Counted from the first letter of the stretch, positions 1-7,640 are shown. The stretch: 64,000 nucleotides of DNA from Limnocylindrus sp040397235 (GCA_040397235.1 JBBAWH010000003.1:1-64000), one strand, 5' to 3'. Numbers and translations: made by a program. Notes: a model not told the origin generated them from the letters alone.

Positions 1-727
1 CAATCCAGGTTGGCATCTCGCCAACACCCATGTGCGGCGCATCGAAGTAGATCGCGTCGCGGCGCACCGGAATAATCGAGGCCTCGGCATCGGCGCCCAC
101 GAGCTGCGGGAAGAGTTCGGGGAGCCACGGCCCCGCCGCCCATACCGTTGCCCCTGCGGCGATCGGTGCGCCGCTGGCGTCAAGAGCGCTGCCATTTGCT
201 GCTGGCGTTGCGCGGCCGCGCACGATCACCCCACCCTCACGTTCGAACATGCGCGCCGCTGCGCGCACGCCGTTCCCCGCGCGCAGGAAGCCGGCGGTCG
301 GCTCGTAGAGCACTGAGGTCAGGCCATCGGTGCCGAGCGCTGGCCAACGGTGCAGCGCCTCCTCTGGGGTGATGCGCTCGCACGGCACACCCGCCTCGCG
401 CATGCGCGCTTCAGAGTTCGCCTCCCAAACGCCATCGCCCGACACGAACCAGGCGACACCACTCTCCACAAAGATCTGCTCGCCGGCCTGCTCGCCCAGC
501 TCTTTCCACGCAGGAAGTGTGCGCTGCGTCCAACTCATCAGCAGCGCATCCTCGCCATGCGAGTGGCGAATGATGCGGCTGTAATCGCCAGAGGTGGTCT
601 TAGGGCCGCCGGGCTCGCGCTCTTCAATTAGTTGCACGGAAGCGCCGAGTCGTCGTGCGTGTAGCGCGGTCCAGGTGCCCCAGACACCGCCGCCAACAAC
701 GAGCAGGTCGGCTGCGACGCCCGCCAT
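1..727 (-). CDS. FAD-dependent amine/amino-acid oxidoreductase (DAO family), 3' part cut by window edge
   Basis: An open frame of 242 codons runs off the left edge, so the C-terminus is missing. The N-terminus has a dinucleotide-binding Rossmann motif (DLLVVGGGVWGTWTALHAR) ending in an acidic ribose-binding stretch, followed by an S-x-D-Y-S-R-I-I-R segment. Both are typical of the DAO family (sarcosine, N-methyltryptophan and glycine oxidases), which oxidise amines or amino acids with FAD. The ATG at 727 lies 2 nt after the stop of the amino-acid importer ATPase, so it is almost certainly the last gene of the importer operon. That placement suggests it oxidises the imported amino acid or amine; the substrate itself is inference. 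Confidence 0.8.
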   Translation of the reverse strand, partial: MAGVAADLLVVGGGVWGTWTALHARRLGASVQLIEEREPGGPKTTSGDYSRIIRHSHGEDALLMSWTQRTLPAWKELGEQAGEQIFVESGVAWFVSGDGVWEANSEARMREAGVPCERITPEEALHRWPALGTDGLTSVLYEPTAGFLRAGNGVRAAARMFEREGGVIVRGRATPAANGSALDASGAPIAAGATVWAAGPWLPELFPQLVGADAEASIIPVRRDAIYFDAPHMGVGEMPTWI

Positions 728-729
728 GG

Positions 730-1593
730 CTACTTCTTTGCGCCGAGGGTGCGGAAGCGCGAGAGGAACTCCTTGGTGCGTGGGTCCTTTGGTGCGTCAA
801 TCACCTGCTCTGGTGGTCCAACCTCGGCGAACTCGCCTTGATCCATGTAGTAGACGCGGTCGGCCGCCTCATGCGCAAAGTCCATCTCGTGGGTGACCAC
901 GATCATGGTGCGCCCTTCGTGCGCCAGGTCCGCCATGACCTTGAGCACCTCGCCCACCAGCGTTGGGTCGAGCGCCGAGGTTGGCTCGTCGAACAGAAGC
1001 ACCTTCGGCTGCATGGTGAGCGCGCGCGCAATCGCAACGCGCTGGCGCTGGCCGCCAGAGAGTCGCGATGGATACTCGTCGCGCTTCTCGAGCAGGCCGA
1101 CCTTGGCGAGGTACTTCTCGGCGATCGCCTCTGCCTCTTTGCGCGGAATCCCCTTCACGTGAATCGGCGCCTCTACGCAGTTCTCAATCACACTGAGATG
1201 CGGGAAGAGGTTGAACTCCTGGAAGACCATTCCGGCGCGCATGCGCACCTCGCGGATACGATCTTGCCGCTCACTCCCCTCTTTATGGAAGGGGTCGGCA
1301 CCCACAATGACGCCATCAATCTCAACGGTGCCGTCGGTTGGATCCTCGAGGAAGTTCAAGCTGCGCAGGAAGGTGCTCTTCCCTGAGCCCGAACGCCCGA
1401 GGATGCAGACGGTCTCGCCCGGCCACACCGTGATCGAGGCACCGCGCAGCACGTAGTTCTCGCCAAACCACTTGGTGATGTTCGTGGCTTTGAGCACCGG
1501 CTCGGCGCCAGGCTTCACCAACGCGCCTGGCTTCTCGGCTGGGTGGAGCGCATGCACCGCCGGGGTCGTTGAGAGCTGCTTCATGTCGCTCAC
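730..1593 (-). CDS. Polar amino-acid ABC transporter ATP-binding protein (GlnQ/HisP type)
   Basis: This 287-residue protein is the ATPase that powers uptake of a polar amino acid through the neighbouring permease. It shows a Walker A motif (GRSGSGKST), a Q-loop, the signature LSGGQRQRVAIARAL, a Walker B (VLLFDEPTSALD) and a switch histidine (VVTHEMDFA). All are intact and in order. About 30 extra N-terminal residues precede the domain, whereas the family is usually near 245 residues. The start is GTG at 1593, giving a 4-nt GTGA overlap with the permease stop; an ATG at 1584 is a possible alternative. The gene sits between the permease and the FAD oxidase in one operon. Confidence 0.93.
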   Translation of the reverse strand: MSDMKQLSTTPAVHALHPAEKPGALVKPGAEPVLKATNITKWFGENYVLRGASITVWPGETVCILGRSGSGKSTFLRSLNFLEDPTDGTVEIDGVIVGADPFHKEGSERQDRIREVRMRAGMVFQEFNLFPHLSVIENCVEAPIHVKGIPRKEAEAIAEKYLAKVGLLEKRDEYPSRLSGGQRQRVAIARALTMQPKVLLFDEPTSALDPTLVGEVLKVMADLAHEGRTMIVVTHEMDFAHEAADRVYYMDQGEFAEVGPPEQVIDAPKDPRTKEFLSRFRTLGAKK

Positions 1594-2402
1594 CCCTTCA
1601 CCGCCTTGTTTCGATCTCCCGCAGCGAGGCGGGACTCAATGCGATTCTGCACCGCCGTAAAGACGATGGTCAGCGTCCAGTAGATCATCGCGGCGATGAT
1701 GAAGGTCTGCAGCGTCTTGAACTCCTTCTGGCCGATGTTGCGAGCGCGCCAGACGATCTCGTGCAGCGCGACGGTCGAGGCGAGGGCGGAGTCCTTCAAC
1801 ATGGCGACAAAGTCGTTGCCGATGGCTGGCACGATGATGCGGAACGCCTGAGGGGCGATGATCCGGCGGAAGGCTGTGCTGCCCGACATACCGAGCGCTG
1901 CGGCGGCCTCGCGCTGCCCGAGCGGTACCGCCTGGATGCCGGCGCGGAAGATCTCGGTCATATAGGCGCCGTAGTTCATGCCGAGGGCGCCAATGGCACA
2001 GAAGATTGGGTCAAGAATGATGCCGACCTGCGGCAGGGCCAGGTACCAAACGAGCAGCTGCAAGATGAGCGGCGTGCCGCGGAAGAAGCTGACGTAGAAC
2101 GAGGCGAGCGCGTTGACGACGGCGTTGCTGGAGAGGCGACCGAGCGCGCCAATGGCGGCTAGGAGCGTCGCCAGAACGATCGATGCGGAGGAGACGGCGA
2201 GGGTGATCCAGATCCCCTCAACGATGAATGGAGTTGCGCGTGCAATGAAGTCAATCTCTACGTTGAGGGAGAGGAAGACGAACGCCGCGAGCATCGACAA
2301 GAGCGCAGCCCAGCCGAGGCGAAACCGTAGCTGCCAGCGCGCGGCACGAAGTGCCTCGTCCTTGGCAACCGCTTTGGCTAGTCGCTCGGCATCAGCGTGC
2401 AC
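1590..2402 (-). CDS. Polar amino-acid ABC transporter permease (HisM/GlnP type)
   Basis: This is a 270-residue inner-membrane permease. A charged N-terminal stretch is followed by a first membrane segment (LGWAALLSMLAAFVFLSL) and several others. The EAA loop that docks the ATPase is clear near residue 170 (EAAAALGMSGSTAFRRIIAP). The family forms the channel of ABC importers for glutamine, histidine, arginine and similar substrates. Only one permease gene is present, so it probably homodimerises. The GTG start at 2402 has a purine-rich ribosome site (AGAGGGGG) about 5 nt upstream. A strong hairpin lies between this gene and the binding-protein gene upstream. Confidence 0.92.
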   Translation of the reverse strand: MHADAERLAKAVAKDEALRAARWQLRFRLGWAALLSMLAAFVFLSLNVEIDFIARATPFIVEGIWITLAVSSASIVLATLLAAIGALGRLSSNAVVNALASFYVSFFRGTPLILQLLVWYLALPQVGIILDPIFCAIGALGMNYGAYMTEIFRAGIQAVPLGQREAAAALGMSGSTAFRRIIAPQAFRIIVPAIGNDFVAMLKDSALASTVALHEIVWRARNIGQKEFKTLQTFIIAAMIYWTLTIVFTAVQNRIESRLAAGDRNKAVKG

Positions 2403-2419
2403 GGCACCCCCTCTGGCAT

Positions 2420-2459
2420 GGGAAGGGGAGCTGCGGTTTGACCCGCAGCTCCCCTTCCC
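2420..2459 (-). promoter_or_regulatory. Perfect 17-bp intercistronic hairpin between binding-protein and permease genes
   Basis: The arms GGGAAGGGGAGCTGCGG (2420-2436) and its exact complement (2443-2459) flank a 6-nt loop. No T-run follows on the minus strand, so it is not a classical intrinsic terminator. Its place just after the solute-binding-protein gene fits the known arrangement in which a stem protects the upstream mRNA from 3' exonucleases and/or partly stops transcription, giving excess binding protein over permease and ATPase. Confidence 0.75.
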
Positions 2460-2479
2460 AAATGTTTGCTACCGAAACG

Positions 2480-3391
2480 TTACGGCTTCGTAATGTCGCG
2501 ATTCAGGTGCGTCATCGAGAAGCCCGACAACGTACCGTCCGCGTGCATCGCGGCAATGATCTCGTTGATCGCAACGAGTGCCGATGCCGTATCTGGACCC
2601 GACTTGTCGAGCGCAAACGAGATTCGCCCAGCGAAGTTTGGCTCCTCTGAGAGGAACTTCAGCTTGCCGTCAGAATTTGCGATTGCGTTCTCCATGAACT
2701 CACGGCTCTGTGCCATGGCGTCCCAGTCATCGGTGCGGCCCGCAAGGTACGCCTCGATGCAGTTGTAGTCGGTTGTATAGGTCTTGAGAATGGCACCCGC
2801 TGGCGGCGCATTGAACACATCGACCACGGTGCTGCCGGCGAATCCGGTCTCAATCCACGTGGCGTGTGTGGTGCTCTCACCAGCGCAGATTGTCTTACCT
2901 GCAAGGTCGGCGACCGTGGTGTACGTCGAGTCGGTGGCAACCAACAGGTAGCCAGCCTCATAGAAGTACGGCTCAAGGAAGTCGACCACCTCGGCACGAG
3001 CCTCGGTCTGGGTCATGGAGCCGATGGAGATATCCCATCGACCGCCCCAGCTACCCGCGGTGACTGCGGCCCAGTCAGGCGTTACCCACTCAACGGTGAC
3101 GCCGAGGCGCTTGGCCGTCTCACGAGCGGAGTCTGAGTCGAAGCCAACATACTCGCCGGCTGCATTCAGCGCGGAATATGGTGGATAGGCTGGGTCGGTT
3201 GCGATCTTGATCACGCCAGCGGCGCAGATCTTCCCGAGCAGCGTGGTGGCTGGCTCGCCAGCGGCGATCGCCTGCTCACAGACAGTGCCTGTTGCGGTAC
3301 TTGCGCTTGGGCTCGCAGCTGAGCCACCACAGGCTCCGACCACGATGGCGGCACCTGCAAGGAGCGCCAGGAGTGTCGACTTGATCTTCAT
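2480..3391 (-). CDS. Amino-acid ABC transporter substrate-binding lipoprotein
   Basis: This 303-residue family-3 solute-binding protein opens with a lipoprotein signal (LLALLAGAAIVVGAC), with the predicted lipidated cysteine near residue 21 and a Ser/Ala/Thr-rich linker after it. The mature part has the usual segments: VIKIATDPAYPPYSALN, then GFDSDSARETAKRLG, then WDISIGSMTQTEAR, which contacts the ligand. It should capture a polar amino acid outside the membrane and hand it to the permease. It is the first gene of the importer operon, reading away from the phosphotriesterase-like gene at 3524. Confidence 0.92.
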   Translation of the reverse strand: MKIKSTLLALLAGAAIVVGACGGSAASPSASTATGTVCEQAIAAGEPATTLLGKICAAGVIKIATDPAYPPYSALNAAGEYVGFDSDSARETAKRLGVTVEWVTPDWAAVTAGSWGGRWDISIGSMTQTEARAEVVDFLEPYFYEAGYLLVATDSTYTTVADLAGKTICAGESTTHATWIETGFAGSTVVDVFNAPPAGAILKTYTTDYNCIEAYLAGRTDDWDAMAQSREFMENAIANSDGKLKFLSEEPNFAGRISFALDKSGPDTASALVAINEIIAAMHADGTLSGFSMTHLNRDITKP

Positions 3392-3511
3392 CTCGTCAAT
3401 ACCTCACATAATCCGGCGGGGCAGGCCCAGCGGGCCACCTCAGCGCCTTGGGGGCGATGATCCCACTCTGGCCAGCCTGCTGCCAAGGGGTTGCGCGGGC
3501 TGCGCAGGCCG

Positions 3512-3517
3512 TAGGAT
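3512..3517 (+). promoter_or_regulatory. Leaderless-type -10 element (TAGGAT) of the phosphotriesterase-family gene
   Basis: TAGGAT ends exactly 6 nt before the ATG at 3524. This is the spacing expected if transcription starts at or next to the start codon. Confidence 0.5.
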
Positions 3518-3523
3518 GCCCCT

Positions 3524-4477
3524 ATGAGCAACCGCGCCGCCCCCGGCCAGGTCCAAACCGTCCTCGGCCCCGTAGCGCCTGGCGACCTCGGATTCACCCT
3601 CCCCCACGAGCACACCAAGTGCAGCCTCTGGTGGATCGAGAGCCGCTGGGACTACTGGGAGCTGATCGGCGACGAGCCACGGATCAACGAGGAGCTGGCC
3701 GCCTATAAGGCCCTCGGCGGCGGCACCCTGGTCGATGTGACCCCGATTGGCATCGGCCGAGACCTGGCGCGGCTGGCCCGCCTCTCACAGGCGACCGGGC
3801 TGCACATCGTGGCCGGTGCCGGCTGGTACCGCCAGGCCTACTACCCCGCCGAGGCGCGCATCGATCGCCGCTCCATCGACGATCTCGCCGACGAGATCGT
3901 GCAAGAGTTTGTTGACGGCCCAGTGCGACCAGGGATCATCGGCGAGATCGGCACGGACAAGCCGTGGGTCACCGCGCAAGAGGAGCGCATCTTCCGCGCC
4001 GCCGCCCGCGCCGCCCTACGCACCGGCGCGTCGGTCACCACCCACGCGGTGCAGAGCGACGTTGGCCTGGCGCAACTAGCAATTCTTGAAGATGAAGGAC
4101 TCGACCCGGCACGCATTGTCATTGGCCACTGCGACTCGCATCCGCGCATTGAACATTGGCGCGAGATCGTACGACGCGGCGCACATGTTGAGGCTGACTT
4201 CTTAGGGATGAGCTTTACGCCGCTTGAGCGCGCTGGTGAGCCGAAGGTCGTGGAGTTGATCGGCACGCTCTTGAACGAAGGATTTGAGAAGCAGATTCTG
4301 CTGAGCCAAGATGTTTGCCACGACTCGCAGCTCGCCTCGTACGGCGGCAACGGCTACACCTATCTGCAGAAAACTTTCCTGCCGCGGCTGGCTGCTGCGG
4401 GCGTGAACGCGGCAACGATCAAGACGATCACCGTCGAGAATCCGGCGCGACTCTTAACGCTGCGTAAGCCCGCCTAG
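3524..4477 (+). CDS. Phosphotriesterase-family (amidohydrolase superfamily) metal hydrolase
   Basis: This 317-residue protein starts with the family's typical opening (TVLGPVAPGDLGFTLPHEH), where the HEH pair binds the first metal. A GEIGTDK segment near residue 144 supplies the bridging glutamate seen in E. coli PHP-type members. Further metal or active-site positions are the histidines in TTHAVQ and IGHCDSH and the aspartate in LSQDVCHDSQ. All expected ligands are present, so it should be an active binuclear hydrolase. Relatives include lactonases and esterases as well as phosphotriesterases, so the substrate is open. It is a single leaderless-looking gene whose stop overlaps the stop of the EamA gene. 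Confidence 0.9.
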   Translation: MSNRAAPGQVQTVLGPVAPGDLGFTLPHEHTKCSLWWIESRWDYWELIGDEPRINEELAAYKALGGGTLVDVTPIGIGRDLARLARLSQATGLHIVAGAGWYRQAYYPAEARIDRRSIDDLADEIVQEFVDGPVRPGIIGEIGTDKPWVTAQEERIFRAAARAALRTGASVTTHAVQSDVGLAQLAILEDEGLDPARIVIGHCDSHPRIEHWREIVRRGAHVEADFLGMSFTPLERAGEPKVVELIGTLLNEGFEKQILLSQDVCHDSQLASYGGNGYTYLQKTFLPRLAAAGVNAATIKTITVENPARLLTLRKPA

Positions 4478-5370
4478 CGGCGCGCCGCGACCAGCACCCC
4501 CGCAAAGAGGATCAGCGCGCCGAGCAGTTGCCCGGGTGCTGGGATCTCGCCGAAGATCAGCGCCCCCGCAACCACGGTCATCAGCGGCTGCACAAAGAGG
4601 AGCACCGAGCCGACGACACTCGGAAGATGCGGAATCGAGGCATTGATCAGCGGGTAGCCGAGCACCTGCGACATGAGGGCGAGGAGCACGAGGTAGCCGA
4701 TCCCTGGCCAGAGGTCGGGTGGGAGGAGCGTTCCACCAGCCGCGGCGATGATCCCCGAAACGAGGATCATGCCGATCGCTGCGTCACGCAGCATGCCGAA
4801 TGGCCCTACGGCGCTCGAGCCCGAGGAGATGCGGCGCGTGATCACCAGGTAGAGGCCGTAGAAGCTCGCCGCGCCGAGCCCCCAGAGCACGCCGAGTGCT
4901 GGATCGCTGCCGGCCGACACGTTGAGTGCTCCGGCAAACGGATCCACCACCTGGGCCAGCAGAAGCAGTCCGAGGAAGGCGAAGGGAATCGCCGCGACGG
5001 CACGGCCTGGCGTGCGCTCCCCCATCAGTGCGGCATATAGGCCAACGATGAAGACCTGCGCGTTCGGCACCACGGTCGCCAGGCCCACGCCAAGCAACGG
5101 AATAGAGATGTGGAAGCACTGCAGGTCGAGGGCGAAGAGTGCGCCAGCGCCGACGGCGAGCAGACGATCACGACGTTTGGCCGTGTGCCCTTCGCGGCGT
5201 GCGATGAACCAGAGAAACGGCAGTGATATCACCCCGCGAAAGAGGGTGACGACCGCAGGTGAGCCGCCAGAGAGCTTGGCCAGCGTTGAGGATTGTGAGA
5301 TCGCCAGGGCCCCAAGCGCCGCGCCGAGTCGCGGATGTCGAGTGGCGAATCCGAGTGGTGCTGATGGCAT
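4474..5370 (-). CDS. EamA/DMT-family membrane exporter
   Basis: This is a 298-residue integral membrane protein with about ten hydrophobic segments arranged as two EamA repeats, the drug/metabolite transporter fold. An early ALAISQSSTLAKLSG helix and a late VVGSVLLFVQPLMTVVAGALIFGE helix are typical. It probably exports an amino acid or another small metabolite. I chose the ATG at 5370 because a TACCCT box lies exactly 6 nt upstream and the first membrane helix follows soon after. An upstream in-frame start at 5427 would add 19 unconserved-looking residues. Its TAG stop and that of the convergent hydrolase share one CTAG palindrome. Confidence 0.87.
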   Translation of the reverse strand: MPSAPLGFATRHPRLGAALGALAISQSSTLAKLSGGSPAVVTLFRGVISLPFLWFIARREGHTAKRRDRLLAVGAGALFALDLQCFHISIPLLGVGLATVVPNAQVFIVGLYAALMGERTPGRAVAAIPFAFLGLLLLAQVVDPFAGALNVSAGSDPALGVLWGLGAASFYGLYLVITRRISSGSSAVGPFGMLRDAAIGMILVSGIIAAAGGTLLPPDLWPGIGYLVLLALMSQVLGYPLINASIPHLPSVVGSVLLFVQPLMTVVAGALIFGEIPAPGQLLGALILFAGVLVAARR

Positions 5371-5376
5371 TGCTGC

Positions 5377-5382
5377 AGGGTA
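5377..5382 (-). promoter_or_regulatory. Leaderless-type -10 element (TACCCT) of the EamA gene
   Basis: TACCCT reads on the minus strand with 6 nt to the ATG at 5370. It supports that start over the upstream one. Confidence 0.45.
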
Positions 5383-5466
5383 CACGGCGTCGCTCCTAGA
5401 CGCAGAGCTGCCGCAGCTTACCCGCAAGTGAGCTGCGGCGACTCGTTGTTATTGGGCAGCTAGAGC

Positions 5467-5937
5467 TTAGTCGTCGTCGCCGTCCTCGTCTTCGTCTTCT
5501 TCTTCGTCCTCATCGTCATCTTCGTCGTCGTCTTCATCTTCGTCCTCATCGTCATCTTCGTCGTCGTCTTCATCTTCGTCGTCCAAGCCGCCTACTGGTG
5601 GCGGAGAGACAATCGGGTCAGTGCCAGGGGCTGGATCAACGACGGGCACCTCGGTTGGTGCCGGCGTGACATCAACGACAGGCGTTGGGTCCACTGACGG
5701 AACGGGCGACTCGTCAACCACAACTGCGGCCTCAGCGCCACCGAGTGGCGGCAAAATGCCTGCCTCGCTTGCGAACGCGCTGCCGATCGAGAGGCCGAAT
5801 CCGGCGGCCAGTACGAAGGCGACAATCGTTGAAACTGGGTGGCGACCACTGGAGACCGCCTGCGGTGCGTACTCGGGGCGCCATGGCTTCATCGGTGCGA
5901 GTTCCTGGCCCTCGAATGAACTCTTCTTCTCTGCCAT
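5467..5937 (-). CDS. Membrane-anchored or secreted protein with polyacidic Asp/Glu tail
   Basis: I do not recognise this 156-residue protein. A short cytoplasmic N-terminus (MAEKKSSFEGQ) is followed by one hydrophobic segment (TIVAFVLAAGFGLSIGSAFA), which acts as a signal anchor or signal peptide. Next comes a Val/Pro/Thr-rich linker (VDPTPVVDVTPAPTEVP), and finally about 40 residues made almost only of Asp and Glu. Most of that tail is encoded by a 36-bp tandem duplication. The ATG at 5937 has a strong Shine-Dalgarno (AAAGGAG); a longer start at 5988 is unlikely. The tail could bind Ca2+ or other cations outside the cell. The neighbouring operon encodes a sensor kinase whose extracellular part also carries acidic repeats. 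Confidence 0.75.
   Translation of the reverse strand: MAEKKSSFEGQELAPMKPWRPEYAPQAVSSGRHPVSTIVAFVLAAGFGLSIGSAFASEAGILPPLGGAEAAVVVDESPVPSVDPTPVVDVTPAPTEVPVVDPAPGTDPIVSPPPVGGLDDEDEDDDEDDDEDEDEDDDEDDDEDEEEDEDEDGDDD
5502..5573. repeat. Two exact tandem copies of a 36-bp unit coding the acidic tail
   Basis: Positions 5502-5537 and 5538-5573 are identical, and the first 7 nt of a third copy follow. The unit encodes 12 Asp/Glu residues, so copy-number change keeps the reading frame. Confidence 0.9.
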
Positions 5938-5961
5938 CAGATTGCTCCTTTCAATCGCCGC

Positions 5962-5986
5962 GGCTATCGCCTCGGTCGCTATAGCC
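5962..5986 (-). promoter_or_regulatory. Hairpin in the 5' leader of the acidic-tail gene
   Basis: The arms GGCTATCGC (5962-5970) and GCTATAGCC (5978-5986) pair over 9 bp with one mismatch around a 7-nt loop. The hairpin sits about 15 nt upstream of the Shine-Dalgarno of the acidic-tail gene, so it could affect translation or mRNA stability. Confidence 0.4.
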
Positions 5987-6012
5987 ATGATCGGTGCCTG
6001 GCGGTGCGGGCG

Positions 6013-6032
6013 TCCTGTGTGAGCACACAGGA
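6013..6032. promoter_or_regulatory. Perfect 9+9 bp palindrome, putative operator upstream of the acidic-tail gene
   Basis: TCCTGTGTG and CACACAGGA flank a 2-nt spacer (AG). The palindrome lies 76 nt upstream of the acidic-tail start, in the 210-bp space after the aldose epimerase gene. It looks like a binding site for a dimeric regulator; no regulator is identified. Confidence 0.5.
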
Positions 6033-6147
6033 ACTCGTGAGAAGTCGCTAATAAATGAAGCTAGATCGTGCGGGACCGGAACTCCTCGGTGGCGGTGAGC
6101 ACCCCGTCGGTGTCCATCAAAACCTGCGCTCCGCCGCGTGAGGAGGT

Positions 6148-7113
6148 TCAAATCTTCGTGGTCCACGCCAAGGTGAGCGGCACCACCAGGCTCTCCCCCG
6201 CCTTGAGCTGGATCGCGCCACCTCGGTGGAGTGCATCTGGGGGGCCCACCTGCGGTTCGACACAGAGGGCATCGTCGGGGTCGTAGACCATCCAGTGCGT
6301 CACGGCTGGCCCTGCGTTGAGGGTGAGCGTGAGCGCGTCACCCCAGGCGATCTGTGGCGGCGCGGTGACACCCACGAAGGGGTCATCCCAGACTGCACCG
6401 GATCCTGGGGCGGCAACGCCGCCATCAACGGCCGGTTGCACCGCATCAACAAGATGCAAGCCGGGCATCGCTGCATCGCGCGCCAACACGCCCGTCGGTG
6501 CAAAGGCCAGCACCCCCTCGACACCCGTCTCGCGGCGTTCTGTGGCGTCTAACAAGAAGCGACGGAAGCAGGGGTGCCACCCCGCAGTGACGAGCTGTGC
6601 CGCTTCTGCCGTAATGGTCAGCGTGATCGTGAGGGCACCAGCTGCGGCGTTTCCTGTCAGCGCCGCAGCAACTGCGGCTCGTGCGTTGAGTGGCCAGCCA
6701 GCGGCGCGATCAAGCGGCGCGTACATCACCGCCGAGGTGCCGTCACCTGCAACGCTCTGCTCGTTTGCGCTGTTCTGGTAGAGGCGGCCGTGAAAGGCGT
6801 GATCGCCCCAGGTTGGTGGGAACTGGTGCGTGACGCCCACGAGGTCGGTGAACGTGGCGTTTGCCATGCGCCCGGCCCACGGCGCCATCGGAAAGATCCC
6901 CCACGTTGCGGGGTGACCATTTTCACGGACCAGAAGTTCGCGATCGCCAATGACGATGCTGCCAACGCGAAGGCCGGCATCAGGCAGCAGGGTGACCGAA
7001 ACGCCATCAATACCAAGAGTGATCGCGGTCGCCTGCAGGTAATCAGGAACCTGCGGATGCACCTCAGGCTCAGAAGAAGGCGTGAGGTGCGGATGTCGCG
7101 CGCTGCGAATCAT
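6148..7113 (-). CDS. Aldose 1-epimerase (galactose mutarotase) family protein
   Basis: This 321-residue protein has the mutarotase fold signatures. A substrate-binding stretch GRMANATF is followed by a histidine motif (GDHAFHGRLYQ) near residue 100. A second histidine lies in WHPCFRRFL near residue 198, and the catalytic-base region (DALCVEPQVGPPDAL) near residue 290 carries the glutamate. The family interconverts alpha and beta anomers of hexoses or hexose phosphates. The start overlaps the YbaK-family stop by 4 nt (ATGA), so translation is coupled in the two-component operon. After the TGA stop the same frame stays open for 28 more codons to a TAG. Confidence 0.85.
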   Translation of the reverse strand: MIRSARHPHLTPSSEPEVHPQVPDYLQATAITLGIDGVSVTLLPDAGLRVGSIVIGDRELLVRENGHPATWGIFPMAPWAGRMANATFTDLVGVTHQFPPTWGDHAFHGRLYQNSANEQSVAGDGTSAVMYAPLDRAAGWPLNARAAVAAALTGNAAAGALTITLTITAEAAQLVTAGWHPCFRRFLLDATERRETGVEGVLAFAPTGVLARDAAMPGLHLVDAVQPAVDGGVAAPGSGAVWDDPFVGVTAPPQIAWGDALTLTLNAGPAVTHWMVYDPDDALCVEPQVGPPDALHRGGAIQLKAGESLVVPLTLAWTTKI

Positions 7114-7634
7114 CGCGTGACGCCGATCGGTGCCATAACGCCCCCTCCAACTCGCAGGAGATCGGCGGGCGACAGTTCAATCGAGTGACCGCGCTGCCCC
7201 GCTGAGACGACGATCGTAGCGTGGGCACTCGCCCCAGAATCGAGGAGCAGCGGCAGCGGTCGCTTGGAGCCAAGCGGGCTCACGCCGCCCGGCACATAGC
7301 CCGTGACACGTCGCACGCTCTCGGCATCCGCGAGCGCCGCTCGCTTCGCACCTAACGCCACCGCAACCCCCTTCTCGGAGAGCTCGCCGCTGCTCGGCAC
7401 CACCGCGAGAGCAAAGAGGAGTCGCGCATCCTTCGCCCCCTCGATAGCAAGGACGAGCGTCTTATAGAGACGATCAGGTGAGATGCCGAGGGCGGCTGCC
7501 GCTGCGTCGCCGTAGGCGATGCGCTCGCCGCGATGTTGGTCGATGCCACTGAGCGGCTCGAGCTCATATTCGTGCAGCGTGAACGGCACACCGTGCTCAG
7601 TGAGCAGTGCGATCACTGGAGTGCCAGCACCCAT
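7110..7634 (-). CDS. ybaK: Cys-tRNA(Pro)/Cys-tRNA(Cys) deacylase, YbaK/EbsC family
   Basis: This 174-residue protein has YbaK-type trans-editing features: TPVIALLTEHGVPFTLHEYE at the N-terminus, a lysine in the DRLYKTLVL strand, KRAALADAE, and the glycine-rich VTGYVPGGVSPLGSK loop that shapes the active site. The family hydrolyses Cys-tRNA(Pro) made by mistake by prolyl-tRNA synthetase, keeping Cys out of Pro codons. It lies 6 nt after the kinase gene and overlaps the epimerase gene by 4 nt, so it is the third gene of that operon. A functional link with the two-component system is not obvious. Confidence 0.9.
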   Translation of the reverse strand: MGAGTPVIALLTEHGVPFTLHEYELEPLSGIDQHRGERIAYGDAAAAALGISPDRLYKTLVLAIEGAKDARLLFALAVVPSSGELSEKGVAVALGAKRAALADAESVRRVTGYVPGGVSPLGSKRPLPLLLDSGASAHATIVVSAGQRGHSIELSPADLLRVGGGVMAPIGVTR

Positions 7635-7640
7635 CGGGGG

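Noticed and set aside
5502..5573. Tandem 36-bp repeats considered as a CRISPR-like array
   Set aside because: The copies are directly adjacent without spacers and encode an in-frame acidic tail.
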